The translations under genes and the position numbers were made by a program. Positions 35,010-42,572 of a DNA stretch of 47,577 bases are shown here, in pieces. Within the stretch, counting starts at the first letter, position 1, and every line of letters starts with the position of its first letter. A model generated the notes under the pieces. That model saw nothing but the letters and a program-made list of their open reading frames with translations, made no database searches and was not told the DNA's origin. The DNA comes from Dehalococcoidia bacterium (GTDB lineage Bacteria; Chloroflexota; Dehalococcoidia; Tepidiformales; Tepidiformaceae), in NCBI GenBank assembly GCA_007118095.1, contig SKSF01000028.1, positions 1 through 47,577 on the forward strand. Direction: 5' to 3'.

Positions 35010-35596
35010 ATGTCCGGATGACACCCTTGATCGAGACGGTCCGCGACCATCGTGACCGGTTCGACCGCTTCGCACTCGAATTGCGCGACGACGAACTGCA
35101 GCGCCCGGTGCCCGGCTCGGGTTGGACCGTGAAAGACTACATAACTCATATCGCGACCATCGACCTGACGGTCCGGGAGTGGTTCCGCTCGATGGTCGAA
35201 GGGACTCCGGCCATACCGGCTGATCCCAATGCGAAGCCCGAAGAACAGCCCGCGTTCGATATCGACGCGTGGAACAACAAGCAGGTAGCGCGCCGCCGCG
35301 ATCAGCCAGTCGAAACAATCATCGAAGAAGGCCGGGTCCTGCGGGATGAGCTGCTCGACATCATGGCGCAGTTCACGGACGAGGTGCTGGACTCCGAGAT
35401 CCCGTTTCCCGGCGACGCCAATCGCCCCGCGCAGGACATAAACTTCGGCGCATATCTCGTGTCCTGGGCGACCCACGAGCCTGCTCACGCGCTCGATATG
35501 CTCCGTGCCCTGCCCGAGCGGCAGGACAACCCGGAGCTGCGCCGATGGCTCGATTCAGTCGAGTTCCAGGAGTGGCCGCCGGCGAAGGGGCTCTAA
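35006..35596 (+). CDS. DinB/MDMPI-type four-helix protein
   Basis: The protein has 196 residues. It has the helical pattern of the DinB/maleylpyruvate-isomerase N-terminal superfamily: WTVKDYITHIATIDLTVREW at about residues 35-54, with the first metal-ligand His, and WATHEPAHALDML near residue 153, giving the other His pair. These proteins bind a metal and often act as thiol-dependent S-transferases with mycothiol or bacillithiol. Whether this organism makes such a thiol is not visible here. The GTG at 35006 overlaps the previous stop; ATG 35018 is an alternative. The gene is convergent with the universal stress protein gene, 11 bases apart. Confidence 0.8.
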   Translation: MNVRMTPLIETVRDHRDRFDRFALELRDDELQRPVPGSGWTVKDYITHIATIDLTVREWFRSMVEGTPAIPADPNAKPEEQPAFDIDAWNNKQVARRRDQPVETIIEEGRVLRDELLDIMAQFTDEVLDSEIPFPGDANRPAQDINFGAYLVSWATHEPAHALDMLRALPERQDNPELRRWLDSVEFQEWPPAKGL

Positions 35597-35607
35597 CCCG
35601 CGGGTTC

Positions 35608-36084
35608 CTATTCCTCTTCTTCGCCTTCTGCGTTGTGAACCGGCACGACCAGCATGGGGCGCTGCGCGTGACGCAGCACTTCTTCGGCCACGCTGCCCAT
35701 GAGGATGCGGCTCCATCCGCTCCGCGTGTGCGATGCCATGATGATGAGGCCCGCATCGATCTCGTCCGCCACTGCGACAATGGTGGGGCCGGGATTCCCG
35801 GGGCGGACATCGGATTCCCACGACTCGTCGCCGTAGTTCTCGCGCACGGTGTCCAGGTAGGCTTCGCCGACTTCGTGAAGTGTGCGCTCACGTTCGATGT
35901 TCGCCGCGACGCTGCCGGTCGCCCCAAACCCCTCGGCCAGGGTCGTCATCATCGCGCCTTCGCTCGGTGACACGAGCAATAGAAGCACGTCGGACTCGAA
36001 ATGCTGGTCAACAGCGCGGACGGCGTCCAGCGCACGTTCGGCGTCAGGGGTGCCGTCGAGCGGCACCAGGATCTTTTCGAACAC
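35608..36084 (-). CDS. Universal stress protein (UspA family)
   Basis: This 158-residue, single-domain protein starts FEKILVPLDGTPDAERAL, the Usp beta1-alpha1 unit. Its C-terminal half has IIMASHTRSGWSRILMGSVA, the ATP-binding G-2x-G-9x-G-S/T type segment with one Gly replaced. It ends in PMLVVPVH plus a short Glu run. Usp proteins bind ATP or AMP and act in stress survival; targets are not defined. GTG start after GGAGG. It stands alone on the minus strand between the DinB-like and VOC genes. Confidence 0.92.
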   Translation of the reverse strand: MFEKILVPLDGTPDAERALDAVRAVDQHFESDVLLLLVSPSEGAMMTTLAEGFGATGSVAANIERERTLHEVGEAYLDTVRENYGDESWESDVRPGNPGPTIVAVADEIDAGLIIMASHTRSGWSRILMGSVAEEVLRHAQRPMLVVPVHNAEGEEEE

Positions 36085-36183
36085 GGACCCACCTCCGTGC
36101 GAACGGTACCACGCCGGGCCCGTGCGCGGCAGGCAGCACGAGCAGCCGGGACAATTTCGAGCCCCGGATCCCGGACACGGCGC

Positions 36184-36765
36184 TCAGGCTGGCGCCAGGT
36201 AGTTGTCGCGGTCAGCCGCCCGTGCTGGCCTGTGCTCGACGTCAGCTTCGGTGAATGCGCGGGTCCAGGCGGCGAACTCGAGCAGGATGCCGTTCGGGTC
36301 CATGAAGTACATGGAGCGCACGAACACCTTGTCAGTCCATTCCTTCGACATCTGCTTCGGGCTGTCGTCGTGGTTGATGATGGGTGTGACCTCGATGCCG
36401 CGCGCGAGTAGTTTTTGCCGGTACTCCTCCATCTTGTGCGGGTAGACGTCGAACGCGACATGGTTCATGGACCCGTGCGCCGTTGTGATCTCGGAACCGG
36501 GGCCCGGCATCCCCTCGGGCGACGCGACGCCCGGGCTGCGTTCCGGTGCGCCCGGGAACCAGAAGAAGGCGAGCGAATCGCCGTTTCCGCAGTCGAAGAA
36601 GAAGTGCTGGCCCATGTTTCCTGGCAGCTCGATCGTCTTCACCAGCGGCATGCCCAGCACGTTCTGATAGAAGTCGACCGTCTCCTCCATGTCGCGGCAG
36701 ACCAACGCAAGGTGGTTTATGCCGCGGAGCTCATATTCCTTGTTTTCGCGTGGTGTCATCCCCAT
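36184..36765 (-). CDS. VOC-family (glyoxalase/dioxygenase-like) protein
   Basis: The protein has 193 residues with two beta-alpha-beta-beta-beta units. GINHLALVCRDMEETVDFYQ opens the first (about 14-33), and SMNHVAFDVYPHKMEEYRQK opens the second (about 99-118). His17, His101 and Glu in MDPNGILLEF are the expected metal ligands. This looks like an extradiol-dioxygenase or glyoxalase-like member; the substrate is unknown. The ATG is six bases after GGAGG. It is 72 bases downstream of the SIS gene on the same strand, so co-transcription is possible. Confidence 0.88.
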   Translation of the reverse strand: MGMTPRENKEYELRGINHLALVCRDMEETVDFYQNVLGMPLVKTIELPGNMGQHFFFDCGNGDSLAFFWFPGAPERSPGVASPEGMPGPGSEITTAHGSMNHVAFDVYPHKMEEYRQKLLARGIEVTPIINHDDSPKQMSKEWTDKVFVRSMYFMDPNGILLEFAAWTRAFTEADVEHRPARAADRDNYLAPA

Positions 36766-36837
36766 CGGGCGCCTCCGTCGCTCGTATCGAGCACATTGTT
36801 GAAGCCTATAGCGTACACCCGCCGACGGGCGCCGCGC

Positions 36838-37872
36838 TCACAATTCGTAGCGTTCGAACGCACGCTTGAACGGCTCGTCGTCGAGCCGGAAGTTATCGGC
36901 ATCGACGTCCTCCAGCGCGGCGAGGTGGCACGCCAGCCATTGCGCCGGGATGATCTCGACGATCGGAGCGAGCAGCTCACCAGGGTCGGGTACCCGTATC
37001 CACGTGGCGCCCTGCGGCGCTTCGACGGGCGCAATCCACGCCACCGGCGCTTCGATATCCAGTCCGAAGCCGGCGACGACCTGCGTACGGGCCAGTCCTT
37101 CCCCCGGGCTGGCGAAGACGAGCATTGGGTCGCCGGGCTGCATTTGCGCCTGGGGTCCGTGGAGGAACTGTTCCGCGGCGTAGCCGCGCGCCCGCAGCCG
37201 GGCAGCTTCGTTGATCTTGATTGCGACTTCGTGCGCGCTCGCCTCATGTGGGCCGGCGCCGATGGCGACCATTGCGCCGAACCCCTGCCATGCGCGCGCA
37301 AGCTCCGCGGCTTCTGGTTCCAGATCGATGGCACGCTGCACCGCGCCCGGGAGCACCGCCAGGTCGCCGACGGCGCCCGGGGAGATAGCGTCCGCGATGC
37401 GCGCCGTCAAAGCCATCGCCGTGGTGTGCGATACCGTGAAGGCAGCCGAGGTCTCGCGAGGCACCGTCTGGAGCGTCAGTGTTGCTTCGATTGGCGGCGC
37501 ATCTGTCCCGGCGATCCAGATGGTCGGCGCGCCAGCACCGAGGCTTCGCTCGATCGACTGCCGGGAGTACTGCTTCTTGCCGCTGTGGCTGTAGACCAGC
37601 ACCGCATCCTGGGGGCCAAGCGGAGGGCCATAGGAGACGAAGTCGTGCGCGGCCCATTCGACTGCGTTGACCCCGGCGGCGCGAAACAGGTAACAGGCCG
37701 TGCGGGCAGCGTTGCTTGAGGTGCCCGTACCCACAGCGTGGACGCAATTCGCGCTCCGCACCGTTTCGGCCGCGGCTTCGACGGGGAGCGGTGCGGCGAG
37801 GATGCGCTCGACTTCGTCCCCCTGGGACTGTATTTGCCGGTAGAGCCGGTAGTCGTGGGCATTCCTGGCCAT
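36838..37872 (-). CDS. Double SIS-domain sugar-phosphate binding protein (GlmS isomerase/AgaS-like)
   Basis: The protein has 344 residues. Two SIS modules are visible: one around AVGTGTSSNAARTA (about 47-60) with VYSHSGKKQ, the other around VAIGAGPHEASAHEVAIKIN (about 206-225). ARGYAAEQFLHGP corresponds to the E-x-x-H-G-P catalytic region of the GlmS isomerase half and AgaS. There is no glutaminase domain, so it is not a full GlmS. It may be an aldose-ketose isomerase or deaminase of an amino-sugar phosphate. A -10-like TATGCT and an inverted repeat lie just upstream. Assignment beyond SIS family is uncertain. Confidence 0.85.
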   Translation of the reverse strand: MARNAHDYRLYRQIQSQGDEVERILAAPLPVEAAAETVRSANCVHAVGTGTSSNAARTACYLFRAAGVNAVEWAAHDFVSYGPPLGPQDAVLVYSHSGKKQYSRQSIERSLGAGAPTIWIAGTDAPPIEATLTLQTVPRETSAAFTVSHTTAMALTARIADAISPGAVGDLAVLPGAVQRAIDLEPEAAELARAWQGFGAMVAIGAGPHEASAHEVAIKINEAARLRARGYAAEQFLHGPQAQMQPGDPMLVFASPGEGLARTQVVAGFGLDIEAPVAWIAPVEAPQGATWIRVPDPGELLAPIVEIIPAQWLACHLAALEDVDADNFRLDDEPFKRAFERYEL

Positions 37873-37887
37873 GGCGCATCCCTCGCT

Positions 37888-37909
37888 CGTATGATGCGCG
37901 GAGCATACG
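37888..37909 (-). promoter_or_regulatory. Inverted repeat overlapping the likely -10 of the SIS gene (operator candidate)
   Basis: CGTATG (37888-37893) and CATACG (37904-37909) are perfect inverted arms 10 bases apart. Read leftward, TATGCT (37907-37902) is a good -10 hexamer whose start point would fall near 37895, about 23 bases before the ATG at 37872. A protein bound to the repeat would cover both -10 and start point. Confidence 0.4.
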
Positions 37910-37941
37910 GGATGCCGTCTTCGCTGTGCCCCTGGGCCGGG

Positions 37942-38745
37942 TCAGGCCGTCTTTTCGTCGTCGGGCTGGAACAGGAGCGCTGCCAGTCGCCTTGGCACAA
38001 ACCGCGGGACCAGGCGGTTGCCGACCATAGCTGCCTTGGGCGCGACGCCCGGGACGACGAGCGCCCGGCGCGCACGTACCGCGTCCAGCGCTTCGGAGAC
38101 AACGCGCTCGACCGGTTCGAACATGAACGCCGGCCACTCCTCCATGTCGAACCCGGCGATGTCCTGGAACTCGGTATGCACGGGCCCGGGCGAAAGACAG
38201 GTGACCGCGACGCCGTGCTGCCGCGCTTCTTCGTGTAGCGATTCGGTGAAGCTCAGGATGTATGCCTTTGTCGCGGCATAGGTGGCCATGTATGGCCCCG
38301 GCTGGAACGCGACGGTCGAAGCTACGTTGATGATCGCTCCGCGGTGCTTCTCTTTCATCGAAGACAGCGCGGCGTGTGCGACGGCGGTCATTGCCCGGAC
38401 GTTCACGTCTATCATCTGCATCTGACGTTCGATCGGTATCTCGGTGAATTCGCCGGACGCGCCGAAGCCGGCGTTGTTCACGACCATGGTGATGCCGCCG
38501 GTGGTGATGCGGTCGGTGACTTTGCCCAGCCCTTCGTGGGTGCCCAGGTCGGCGGGCAGGACCTCGATGTGGATGTCGCGCCCTTCTTGCAGCTCGTTTG
38601 CGAGTTCCCGGAGGCGGTCTTCACGGCGGGCGACAAGTACCAGGTCGTAGCCGCGCCGCGCGAGCGTGCGAGCGAACGCCGCCCCGATGCCCGAGGAAGC
38701 CCCGGTGATCAGCGCGGTCGCCCGTGGTTCGTCGAGGTCAAACAT
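37942..38745 (-). CDS. Short-chain dehydrogenase/reductase
   Basis: This 267-residue classical SDR has the NADP(H)-type nucleotide-binding motif TGASSGIGAAFA (about 15-26), ARREDR after beta2 (favouring NADP), NNAGFG (about 91-96), a Ser in NVASTVAF and the catalytic YAATK (about 157-161). The C-terminal extension contains PRRLAALLF, a hydrophobic/basic stretch seen in the DltE/YqjQ-like SDR subgroup. The substrate is unknown. AGGAGG lies six bases before the ATG. It follows the PPOX-type gene by 27 bases and is probably co-transcribed with it. Confidence 0.92.
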   Translation of the reverse strand: MFDLDEPRATALITGASSGIGAAFARTLARRGYDLVLVARREDRLRELANELQEGRDIHIEVLPADLGTHEGLGKVTDRITTGGITMVVNNAGFGASGEFTEIPIERQMQMIDVNVRAMTAVAHAALSSMKEKHRGAIINVASTVAFQPGPYMATYAATKAYILSFTESLHEEARQHGVAVTCLSPGPVHTEFQDIAGFDMEEWPAFMFEPVERVVSEALDAVRARRALVVPGVAPKAAMVGNRLVPRFVPRRLAALLFQPDDEKTA

Positions 38746-38772
38746 CCGCCGCCTCCTGTTCCCTGCCAGTGT

Positions 38773-39189
38773 TCAAGCCTTCAGGATAACGTTTCCGCGC
38801 TCGTCGATGACACGCTCAATTGCGACAATCATGCCAATCCCGTTACGGTCCGGGTCTGCTGCCAGCTCCCGGTCGTCCGTTACCTCCATCACCCGTTCTC
38901 GCTCCGCCGGGTCGCTGGCGATGCGGGCATGGCCGAAGAAGCGCCAGTGGGCCTGGCGGTCGCGGTTGCGGTAGAAGATGGTTGCCCTGGGGTTTTCTTC
39001 GATGTTCTTCACGGTCTCGGTCCGGCTGCGGTTCCAGAAGCTGAGCGAGCTGTCGTCGTAGACCGCGACGCTGCCGCGGTAGCTCACATTGGCCCAGCCT
39101 TCGGCGTCGGCGGTGGCGACGATGCAGAACCGGCCTTCGTCTATGGCGTTGCGGATCGCGTCCTTCATCTCATCGGTAAGCTTGAGCAC
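38773..39189 (-). CDS. Pyridoxamine-5'-phosphate-oxidase-like (split-barrel flavin/F420) protein
   Basis: The protein has 138 residues in the FMN-binding split-barrel fold: CIVATADAEGWANVSYRGS (about 22-40), LSFWNRSRTETVKNIEENP (about 49-67) and FFGHARI. This pattern (barrel strand, F-W, T-x-x-N-I-x-x-N-P) is typical of PPOX-class proteins that bind FMN or F420. The cofactor cannot be decided from sequence alone. GTG start five bases after GGGAGG. It lies downstream of a strong hairpin that separates it from the cyclase gene. Confidence 0.85.
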   Translation of the reverse strand: MLKLTDEMKDAIRNAIDEGRFCIVATADAEGWANVSYRGSVAVYDDSSLSFWNRSRTETVKNIEENPRATIFYRNRDRQAHWRFFGHARIASDPAERERVMEVTDDRELAADPDRNGIGMIVAIERVIDERGNVILKA

Positions 39190-39254
39190 AGGTACCTCCC
39201 GTCGCTGCCCAGTCTAGTTGCCGGGGCCGAGCACGCGAGTCCCGGGCAAAGCAT

Positions 39255-39280
39255 GGGGCGCCCTCATCTGAGGGCGCCCC
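39255..39280 (-). terminator. Perfect 12-bp hairpin after the cyclase gene
   Basis: GGGGCGCCCTCA and TGAGGGCGCCCC are perfect complements separated by only TC, so the effective loop is larger (about 4-6 bases). Read leftward it is followed by ATGCTTTG, a weak T-rich tail, and it stands 27 bases after the cyclase stop. It is either an intrinsic terminator or a transcript-stabilising hairpin. Confidence 0.65.
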
Positions 39281-39306
39281 AACGACAGGCGGTCTTGCAA
39301 CGTTCG

Positions 39307-40554
39307 TTACCGGCCCCGACCCCGGCCGCTTGCCGGGTCCGCGGGCCGGTCCATCCGCTGGCCGATGGCGCCCGGCGCAACGTTTGCCGCTGTTGCCCAG
39401 CGCGGCCGTTGCCCGGTGTAGAAGAAGACGAATTCGTAGACACCGTCCTCGGCGAGCTCTTCCGACACGAAAGCCTCGCCGATGCGGATGCCGTGACGCG
39501 TCATGAGCTCCTGGTGGCAGGGATAGAATTGCGTTTCCGACCACGGCTCCGGCGCCGGCAGCACTTCCCAGGCCCATGTGTCGCTGCCGACCACGGCCGG
39601 GCGGAACTGGGCGAGCCAGCGCGCTTCGCGCAGATAGGGCCCCGGCTCGGACGCGACGTAGCGCTCTTTCCGCTCCGTGTCGTGCGGGTCGAAGAGGTGA
39701 GTCCAGCCCGTGCGTATGGTGACCATGTCGCCCGGGCGGATGTCATCGATGCCGCCGAACTGCATCGCGGCTTCCAGGTCTTCGATGGTGATGCGGTAGC
39801 TGTTGGCCAGGATGGGCTTGCCATCCACCGGCTCGCCCAGGGCGTCGCTTTCGCCCTGTTCGATTTTGACCGAAAGCACGTCGAGCAGGATACCCCGGGT
39901 CACGAACGGGTCGACGAGGTGCTGGCCGAGGAAGTTCGACCCGTGGGGGTTGTCCGGGTTCGTGATCATCTGCTCCGTGGTGAAGCCGTTGTACCACTTG
40001 TCGATCACTCCGATGTGGTTGAGGTTATCGATCTGCGTCGCAATCTGATATGTCGTCTCGATGACCTCTTCCATCCCGATGAGCAGGTTTTCGCCAAACG
40101 GCTCATCGGGGCCGACGCGGTCCTGGATATAGAACCGGTCGCCGAATGCCGGCATTCCCGGCTCCATGACCTCGCCCATGTTGTAGGTCTTCGGGGGCTT
40201 GTTCTTGTTGTTCTTGATGAGCTGCAGGGCTTCGAGCGTCTTCTGCGGGGTCACCTCGTTGAGGGTGCCGAGCTCATCGCCTTCGCCGTAGGCAGATGGG
40301 AACCACCCGGCGCTGCCGTCTGCGACGGCCACGGGGTCGAAGGGCTCATCGTCGAACTCGTGGCCGGACATGGCCCGGAAGGCAGTGGTGGATGCGGGGG
40401 GCAGCACATGCTGCGCCGCTGCTTCGCGCAAGAGACCAAAGTTGCCGGTCGCGTGCGAAGCGAAGAATGCGGCCGTCGCGCTTGCACCCCCTGCGAGCAG
40501 GCGCCGCCGGTTCAAGGCCTTTCCACGCCGGCGGGCTGGAATGTCGGATTCCAT
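39307..40554 (-). CDS. Tat-exported cyclase-family (kynurenine-formamidase-like) metal-dependent hydrolase
   Basis: The protein has 415 residues. The N-terminus carries a twin-arginine signal (LNRRRLLAGG, then a hydrophobic stretch, then AAA). GDELGTLNEVTP is a conserved opening of the cyclase family. ATQIDNLNHIG corresponds to the metal-site motif, of the G-T-Q-x-D-x-x-x-H variety rather than G-T-H-x-D. PGDMVTIRTGWT is also family-typical. Such enzymes hydrolyse cyclic imides, isatin or formylkynurenine. The product should be folded and exported, probably with bound metal. AGGAGG lies upstream of the ATG. It ends with GRGRGR after a Pro-rich stretch, which is unusual but non-conserved. Confidence 0.87.
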   Translation of the reverse strand: MESDIPARRRGKALNRRRLLAGGASATAAFFASHATGNFGLLREAAAQHVLPPASTTAFRAMSGHEFDDEPFDPVAVADGSAGWFPSAYGEGDELGTLNEVTPQKTLEALQLIKNNKNKPPKTYNMGEVMEPGMPAFGDRFYIQDRVGPDEPFGENLLIGMEEVIETTYQIATQIDNLNHIGVIDKWYNGFTTEQMITNPDNPHGSNFLGQHLVDPFVTRGILLDVLSVKIEQGESDALGEPVDGKPILANSYRITIEDLEAAMQFGGIDDIRPGDMVTIRTGWTHLFDPHDTERKERYVASEPGPYLREARWLAQFRPAVVGSDTWAWEVLPAPEPWSETQFYPCHQELMTRHGIRIGEAFVSEELAEDGVYEFVFFYTGQRPRWATAANVAPGAIGQRMDRPADPASGRGRGR

Positions 40555-40680
40555 AGTTCCATTCCTCCTTCGGGTCCTGGCGGTAAAGGAACCACCGGGA
40601 GGGGAATGCTATGGCCGCAACGAATAAGAAAGATAGAGACGGGGTGTAACTGATCTGTAGAGGCCCGGTAGAGCAGTGGC

Positions 40681-41292
40681 TTACGGGCGGGGCGCCCGCC
40701 ACAGCGCATCCGTCTCCGGCGCGGGCATTCGCTGGTTTTCCAGGCACATGAAGGCCTCATCGATCGTTGTTGCGACATCGAACAGGCGCAGATTGTTTTC
40801 GTGGATGAACCGCCGGTCGACGGCCTCCTGGAAAAACTGCAGGAGCGTATCGAAATACCCCCGGCTGTTCACGATGACGATGGGCCGGGAGTGGATACGA
40901 AGCTGTTTCCACGTGATGGCCTCCATCGTCTCGTCCAGCGTCCCGAACCCGCCGGGGAGTACGAAGAAGGCGTCGCCCGCCCCGGTCATTGCCTGCTTGC
41001 GGGCATGCATCGTCTCGACGATCTGGAGGCTGGTTACGCCGTGGTGCGCGACCTCGTATTCGACGAGGTCGCGGGTGATGATCCCGCGGACCCGCCCGCC
41101 GGCCGCGAGCGCAGCATCCGCTGCCCGGCCCATCATCCCGACAGACCCGCCACCGTAGACGAGCTCCAGCCCCTGGTCCGCGATGGCGCGGCCCGCCTCG
41201 GACGCGAGGTCGAGGTAATGCTGGTCCATGGCGTTGCTGGACGCGCAGTAGACGGTAATGGCGCGGATGGGCCCCGAAGCGGTGTCGATCAT
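40681..41292 (-). CDS. LOG-family (TIGR00730) nucleotide phosphoribohydrolase-like protein
   Basis: The protein has 203 residues. AITVYCASSNAMD (about 11-23) opens the Rossmann fold, LVYGGGSVGMMG (about 44-55) is the nucleotide loop, and MHARKQ plus PGGFGTLDE (113-121) form the catalytic signature of LONELY GUY phosphoribohydrolases. Family members release free bases from nucleoside 5'-monophosphates, including cytokinin precursors; the native bacterial substrate is unclear. It is the last gene of a run recF-prsW-LOG with gaps of 25 and 31 bases. The start has only a weak Shine-Dalgarno site. Confidence 0.92.
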   Translation of the reverse strand: MIDTASGPIRAITVYCASSNAMDQHYLDLASEAGRAIADQGLELVYGGGSVGMMGRAADAALAAGGRVRGIITRDLVEYEVAHHGVTSLQIVETMHARKQAMTGAGDAFFVLPGGFGTLDETMEAITWKQLRIHSRPIVIVNSRGYFDTLLQFFQEAVDRRFIHENNLRLFDVATTIDEAFMCLENQRMPAPETDALWRAPRP

Positions 41293-41323
41293 GATTTCAG
41301 CTTCCCCGGCATGGCTCCCCCGC

Positions 41324-42547
41324 TCAAGCAGGCTTCACAGTCTTCAGGCGGCGGTCGAGCCAGAGTGGAACGCCCGGCGGTGTCGCACGGCCAGCGGGTA
41401 GCATGCCGAGCACCCGGTAGATCACCGCGGGCGCTTCGTCTCGGATCGAGCCGCTCATGGTCCACAGCAGCGCGACACTGGCGGTGGCCAGGGTGACCAG
41501 GACTGCCAGGCCAACAAGTGCGAGGGCGAGCGATCCAGGCCCGGACTGGCTGAGGATGGTGTCACCCGCCATCAGATAAACGGCCGCGTTCCAGTTGGCG
41601 TGCAGGAGCACGGCGAGCAGATATCCGGTCACGAGCGGCCAGCGCCGGTTGAGCAGCCCAAAGAACGCGAGCGCAGCAAACCCGGCGGCGAGGGCATGCA
41701 TGGCAGCCGCGCCCGCACGGGCAACGCCAAAGACCCACCATTGTTCGGCGCCGCCCTCGGCAGCTATCACCTGCGCATCGGACAGCGCCAGGCTGTTCGC
41801 GAAGGTCTCCACCAGGTTGAACCCTGTCCCGGCCAGTACTCCCCACACGAAACACCGCGCGGCGCTCCCGTCTCGCCAGAAGAACAGGGCGACGATCAGC
41901 CCTTTGAGAAATTCCTCCGCCAGCGGCGCTACGAGCGACAGCGCGCTCAGGTCGAACAGGATGCCGGCCGTGCGCGGAAGCTCTTGGAGGCTTGCCTGGA
42001 TGTCGAGTCCCGGGTCAATGTCCTGCCACTGCAGCACGAGCCACCCGCCGATCTGCAGGTAGGCGGTATTGATGATGCCCGCAAGCAGCACGGCGCCGAT
42101 GGCCCCGTAGCCGAACGCCCCGACCGTTTCCCGCCAGGTCATGGGCCACGACCACGGGTTGGCCGCCTGGTAGCGCCGCAGGCAGACGGCGGCGATAAGT
42201 ACGGACGGGATGGCGACGATGCCAATGTTGACGAAGGGGAAGAGCCACGGCGCGGCAGATGGATCGAGGATGAGCAACTGCCCCAGCCCGATCAGCAAGG
42301 GGAAGGCCAGGAGCAGCGACCAGGGGATGCGCTGCCGTACCGGCGCGGACGGTGCACGGCCGAGCGACGAAGCGGCGTGATACACGAGCACTGCCCCGAA
42401 CGCGGCGAGCATCGTCGCCGACCCGAGGATGGTATTGAGCTGGAACAGGCGGTCTTCCGGGTCGTCGTCCACACCGGGCAGCGCCAGGAGCAATGCCGCG
42501 CCGGCGAAGAATGAAAAAACCCCCGCGCCCAGCGCGAGGGTTACCAT
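41324..42547 (-). CDS. PrsW-family glutamic-type intramembrane protease
   Basis: The protein has 407 residues and eight or more hydrophobic helices. LAEEFLKGL supplies the E-E-x-x-K motif (Glu211, Glu212, Lys215). FNLVET carries Glu247, and HANWN carries the C-terminal His at 316. These are the conserved motifs of PrsW, which cleaves anti-sigma factors at site 1 in Bacillus. An N-terminal half with five helices (about 1-160) precedes the core. The substrate here is unknown; no anti-sigma factor gene is in the window. It lies directly downstream of recF. Confidence 0.85.
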   Translation of the reverse strand: MVTLALGAGVFSFFAGAALLLALPGVDDDPEDRLFQLNTILGSATMLAAFGAVLVYHAASSLGRAPSAPVRQRIPWSLLLAFPLLIGLGQLLILDPSAAPWLFPFVNIGIVAIPSVLIAAVCLRRYQAANPWSWPMTWRETVGAFGYGAIGAVLLAGIINTAYLQIGGWLVLQWQDIDPGLDIQASLQELPRTAGILFDLSALSLVAPLAEEFLKGLIVALFFWRDGSAARCFVWGVLAGTGFNLVETFANSLALSDAQVIAAEGGAEQWWVFGVARAGAAAMHALAAGFAALAFFGLLNRRWPLVTGYLLAVLLHANWNAAVYLMAGDTILSQSGPGSLALALVGLAVLVTLATASVALLWTMSGSIRDEAPAVIYRVLGMLPAGRATPPGVPLWLDRRLKTVKPA

Positions 42548-42572
42548 CAGCGTCCGCGTGGTGCCGATGGCG

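Noticed and set aside
38344-40653. Long + strand open frame of about 770 codons
   Set aside because: It lies antisense to SDR, PPOX and cyclase genes that have strong motifs and ribosome sites. Such long shadow frames are common at this GC content.
40655-40682. tRNA-like string GGTAGAGCAGTGG
   Set aside because: It resembles a tRNA D-arm, but no acceptor stem, anticodon arm or GGTTCGAATCC-type T-arm can be placed around it; it lies just past the LOG gene stop.
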